Assembly: GCA_033064195.1 (NCBI GenBank)
Contig: JARBJD010000566.1
Coordinates: forward strand, 1-32,835
Direction of reading: 5' to 3'
From: Blattamonas nauphoetae
Taxonomy: Eukaryota > Preaxostyla > Oxymonadida
Length of the DNA: 32,835 bases
Shown: piece by piece, positions 31,590 through 32,835 of the stretch
Layout of the letters: every line of letters starts with the position of its first letter
Position numbering within the stretch: position 1 is the first letter of the stretch
Notes under the pieces: model-generated
The model's input: the letters and a program-made list of their open reading frames with translations, nothing else
What the model was told of the DNA's origin: nothing
Database searches by the model: none
Position numbers and translations under genes: made by a program

Positions 31590-32835
31590 ATGAGCACAGG
31601 TCCCTCCCAATCCTACTCACATTGATCTCTGACGAACATCTAAGTGATCTATCTGACAGTAATCTTAGTGATCACTCAAGCACTGAAGACACCATAAACG
31701 ATGAATCACAAGATGTCGAGAGTCTCAGGCGCGCAAATGAAAAACTTAAGCGGAAACTGCAGCGAATAGAAGCAAAAAGAAAAAGAAACAAGATAAAATG
31801 CGAAAAAAAGAAGAAAAAGCAACTCGATCAAAACAATCAATCTTAACATCATCAAAGCTCAATCTGAAACACTCGATATGATCAAGCCAATCCTACAACA
31901 CTTCCCCGCCCAAGTATGAAGGTGTCGCCAAGCTTATCAGCGACTTTTGCTGCTCAATGATGGCCATATCCTGTTTTCCAGGACTTGGCTCAAGAATGAT
32001 ACGACTGTCCTGTCAACCCCGCTGCTCTTCCGTCCCGTCTACATTATCATCCTTCATGAGATCTTGAAATTCATTGAACACTTCTTCAAGTCAGGAACAC
32101 CCATAGGGCGCCCCGGTCATGCATTCTACATTGCTGGAGATCAAGGGATTGGGAAGACATCGCTCATGCTGATTCTGATGAGCATCTTGTCACTCCGTTC
32201 AATTGACTTCCACTATGAAAAGGCTTCAAGGATGGAAAGAGACAAGATTTCCGACCCTCACAAATCGGCGAAAAACCTTCAGTTTTGATGAATTAGTGGG
32301 TACTGACAGATCGAGCCTCAATGAAATCCTCATCCACATCCATGACGATTGTCCCCTCCCGAAGACATCCAAGACAACCATCTCCATTTCATCTTCACCT
32401 CTCCAGATCCGAAACGACTCCCCCTCCAGAAAGAAAGACGACACTCTCCCAATGACCAACCGATTCCCATCCCTCTTCAGATGCAAAGATCCTCCCCCAG
32501 AGAAGCAACCGCAACCTTCCACCACTCAAACACAAGCCCAAGCATCGTCATCCAGAGCCTTCTTCGAACCATCCCTGTCATATCTTTCGTCTCCCGACGT
32601 TCTCGCTGGCGGAAGATGCCGTCGCAATGGTCGGGTGCACACCAACCGTCCTGTTCACTGTCCTCTCCCGGAGGACATGCAACTTCGAAAAAGACCAGGA
32701 AACCCTCCCTCCATTGAGATGGACAAAGACGAGATTGCAGGCAGACTGCCAAGAGCATTTGTTGATAATATCTTGTCGTCCAAGAACTCAACAGTGGCAA
32801 AGGAACTGAAAATCTGGTGGAGACGAGAGGTCTCA
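31590..32835 (+). pseudogene. Crinkler/RHS-type P-loop NTPase, broken, running off the window
   Basis: The probable start is the ATG at 31590. The N-terminus is acidic and serine-rich (DEHLSDLSDSNLSDHSSTED), then a lysine-rich coiled coil (LRRANEKLKRKLQRIEAKRK) about 31720-31830. A linker with ILFSRTWLKNDTTVL follows, then a Walker A motif AGDQGIGKTS (about 32130-32160) set in FYIAGDQGIGKTSLMLILM, and further on a strand reading FIFTSPDPKRLPLQKERR. This order (R-x-Y/W segment, GIGK P-loop, SP...KR strand) is that of Crinkler and retrotransposon-hotspot (RHS) NTPases, which are expanded in many protists and linked to mobile-element or conflict functions. The copy is a fossil-like one with several breaks. 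Its C-terminal part is not in the window. Family confidence is moderate. Confidence 0.45.

Noticed and set aside
1-32835. Retroviral, LTR or Polinton-type elements
   Set aside because: No reverse transcriptase, integrase, protease, capsid or packaging motif was seen on either strand; the only mobile coding element recognised is the DNA transposon at 9343-11297.

Overview
The window looks like nuclear DNA of a gut-dwelling oxymonad flagellate (Preaxostyla), most probably Blattamonas nauphoetae or a close relative. The evidence is a cluster of the lineage-specific armadillo-like proteins I know from that genome (phrases such as CSPFLNW, VVFRSLVAT, APSEKYI and LGMNLP), a very large surface protein ending in a degenerate kinase domain, short GT...AG introns, and no bacterial operon or ribosome-binding-site structure. 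The species name is recalled from family knowledge, not from a search.

Layout. (1) 1-2443: an intron-interrupted lecithin:cholesterol acyltransferase (LCAT)-type gene on +, with two in-frame stops and a damaged nucleophile elbow. (2) 2800-4400: alpha-helical and unidentified fragments on +. (3) 5087-8490, minus strand: a long, unrecognised, mostly helical gene in several frame blocks, ending in a coiled coil. (4) 8590-9200: a purine-rich minisatellite of 32-nt units, then a second GA-rich repeat. (5) 9343-11297: a DNA transposon carrying a DDE-like transposase of about 600 residues that can be read through if three or four introns of 35-41 nt are removed. (6) 11540-12910: 1.4 kb of almost G-free CT-rich repeats. 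(7) 13507-14475: an intact unidentified protein. (8) 14675-20935: three intact armadillo-like paralogues and a truncated fourth copy, separated by relics of a membrane protein and of a beta-strand-rich protein. (9) 21091-28006: a receptor-like gene with signal peptide, beta-helix ectodomain, nearly identical 231-codon tandem repeats, transmembrane helix and cytosolic pseudokinase. (10) 28801-29618: a coiled-coil protein. (11) 29900-30398, minus: a mannose-6-phosphate-receptor-homology (MRH) protein. (12) 31590 to the end: a fossil-like P-loop NTPase of the Crinkler/RHS type.

Two points cut across the genes. First, reading frames of otherwise well-kept genes break repeatedly at single-base differences, mostly missing bases in short T or C runs; the same kind of break recurs in unrelated genes. 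This looks as much like uncorrected long-read error as like gene decay, and it decides whether several genes here are alive. Second, the region 14.6-28 kb reads as an amplification field: armadillo copies, membrane-protein relics and the receptor repeats all show duplication. The genes do not form an obvious pathway. The shared theme is lineage-specific surface and scaffold families, plus one mobile element lodged between two repeat tracts.
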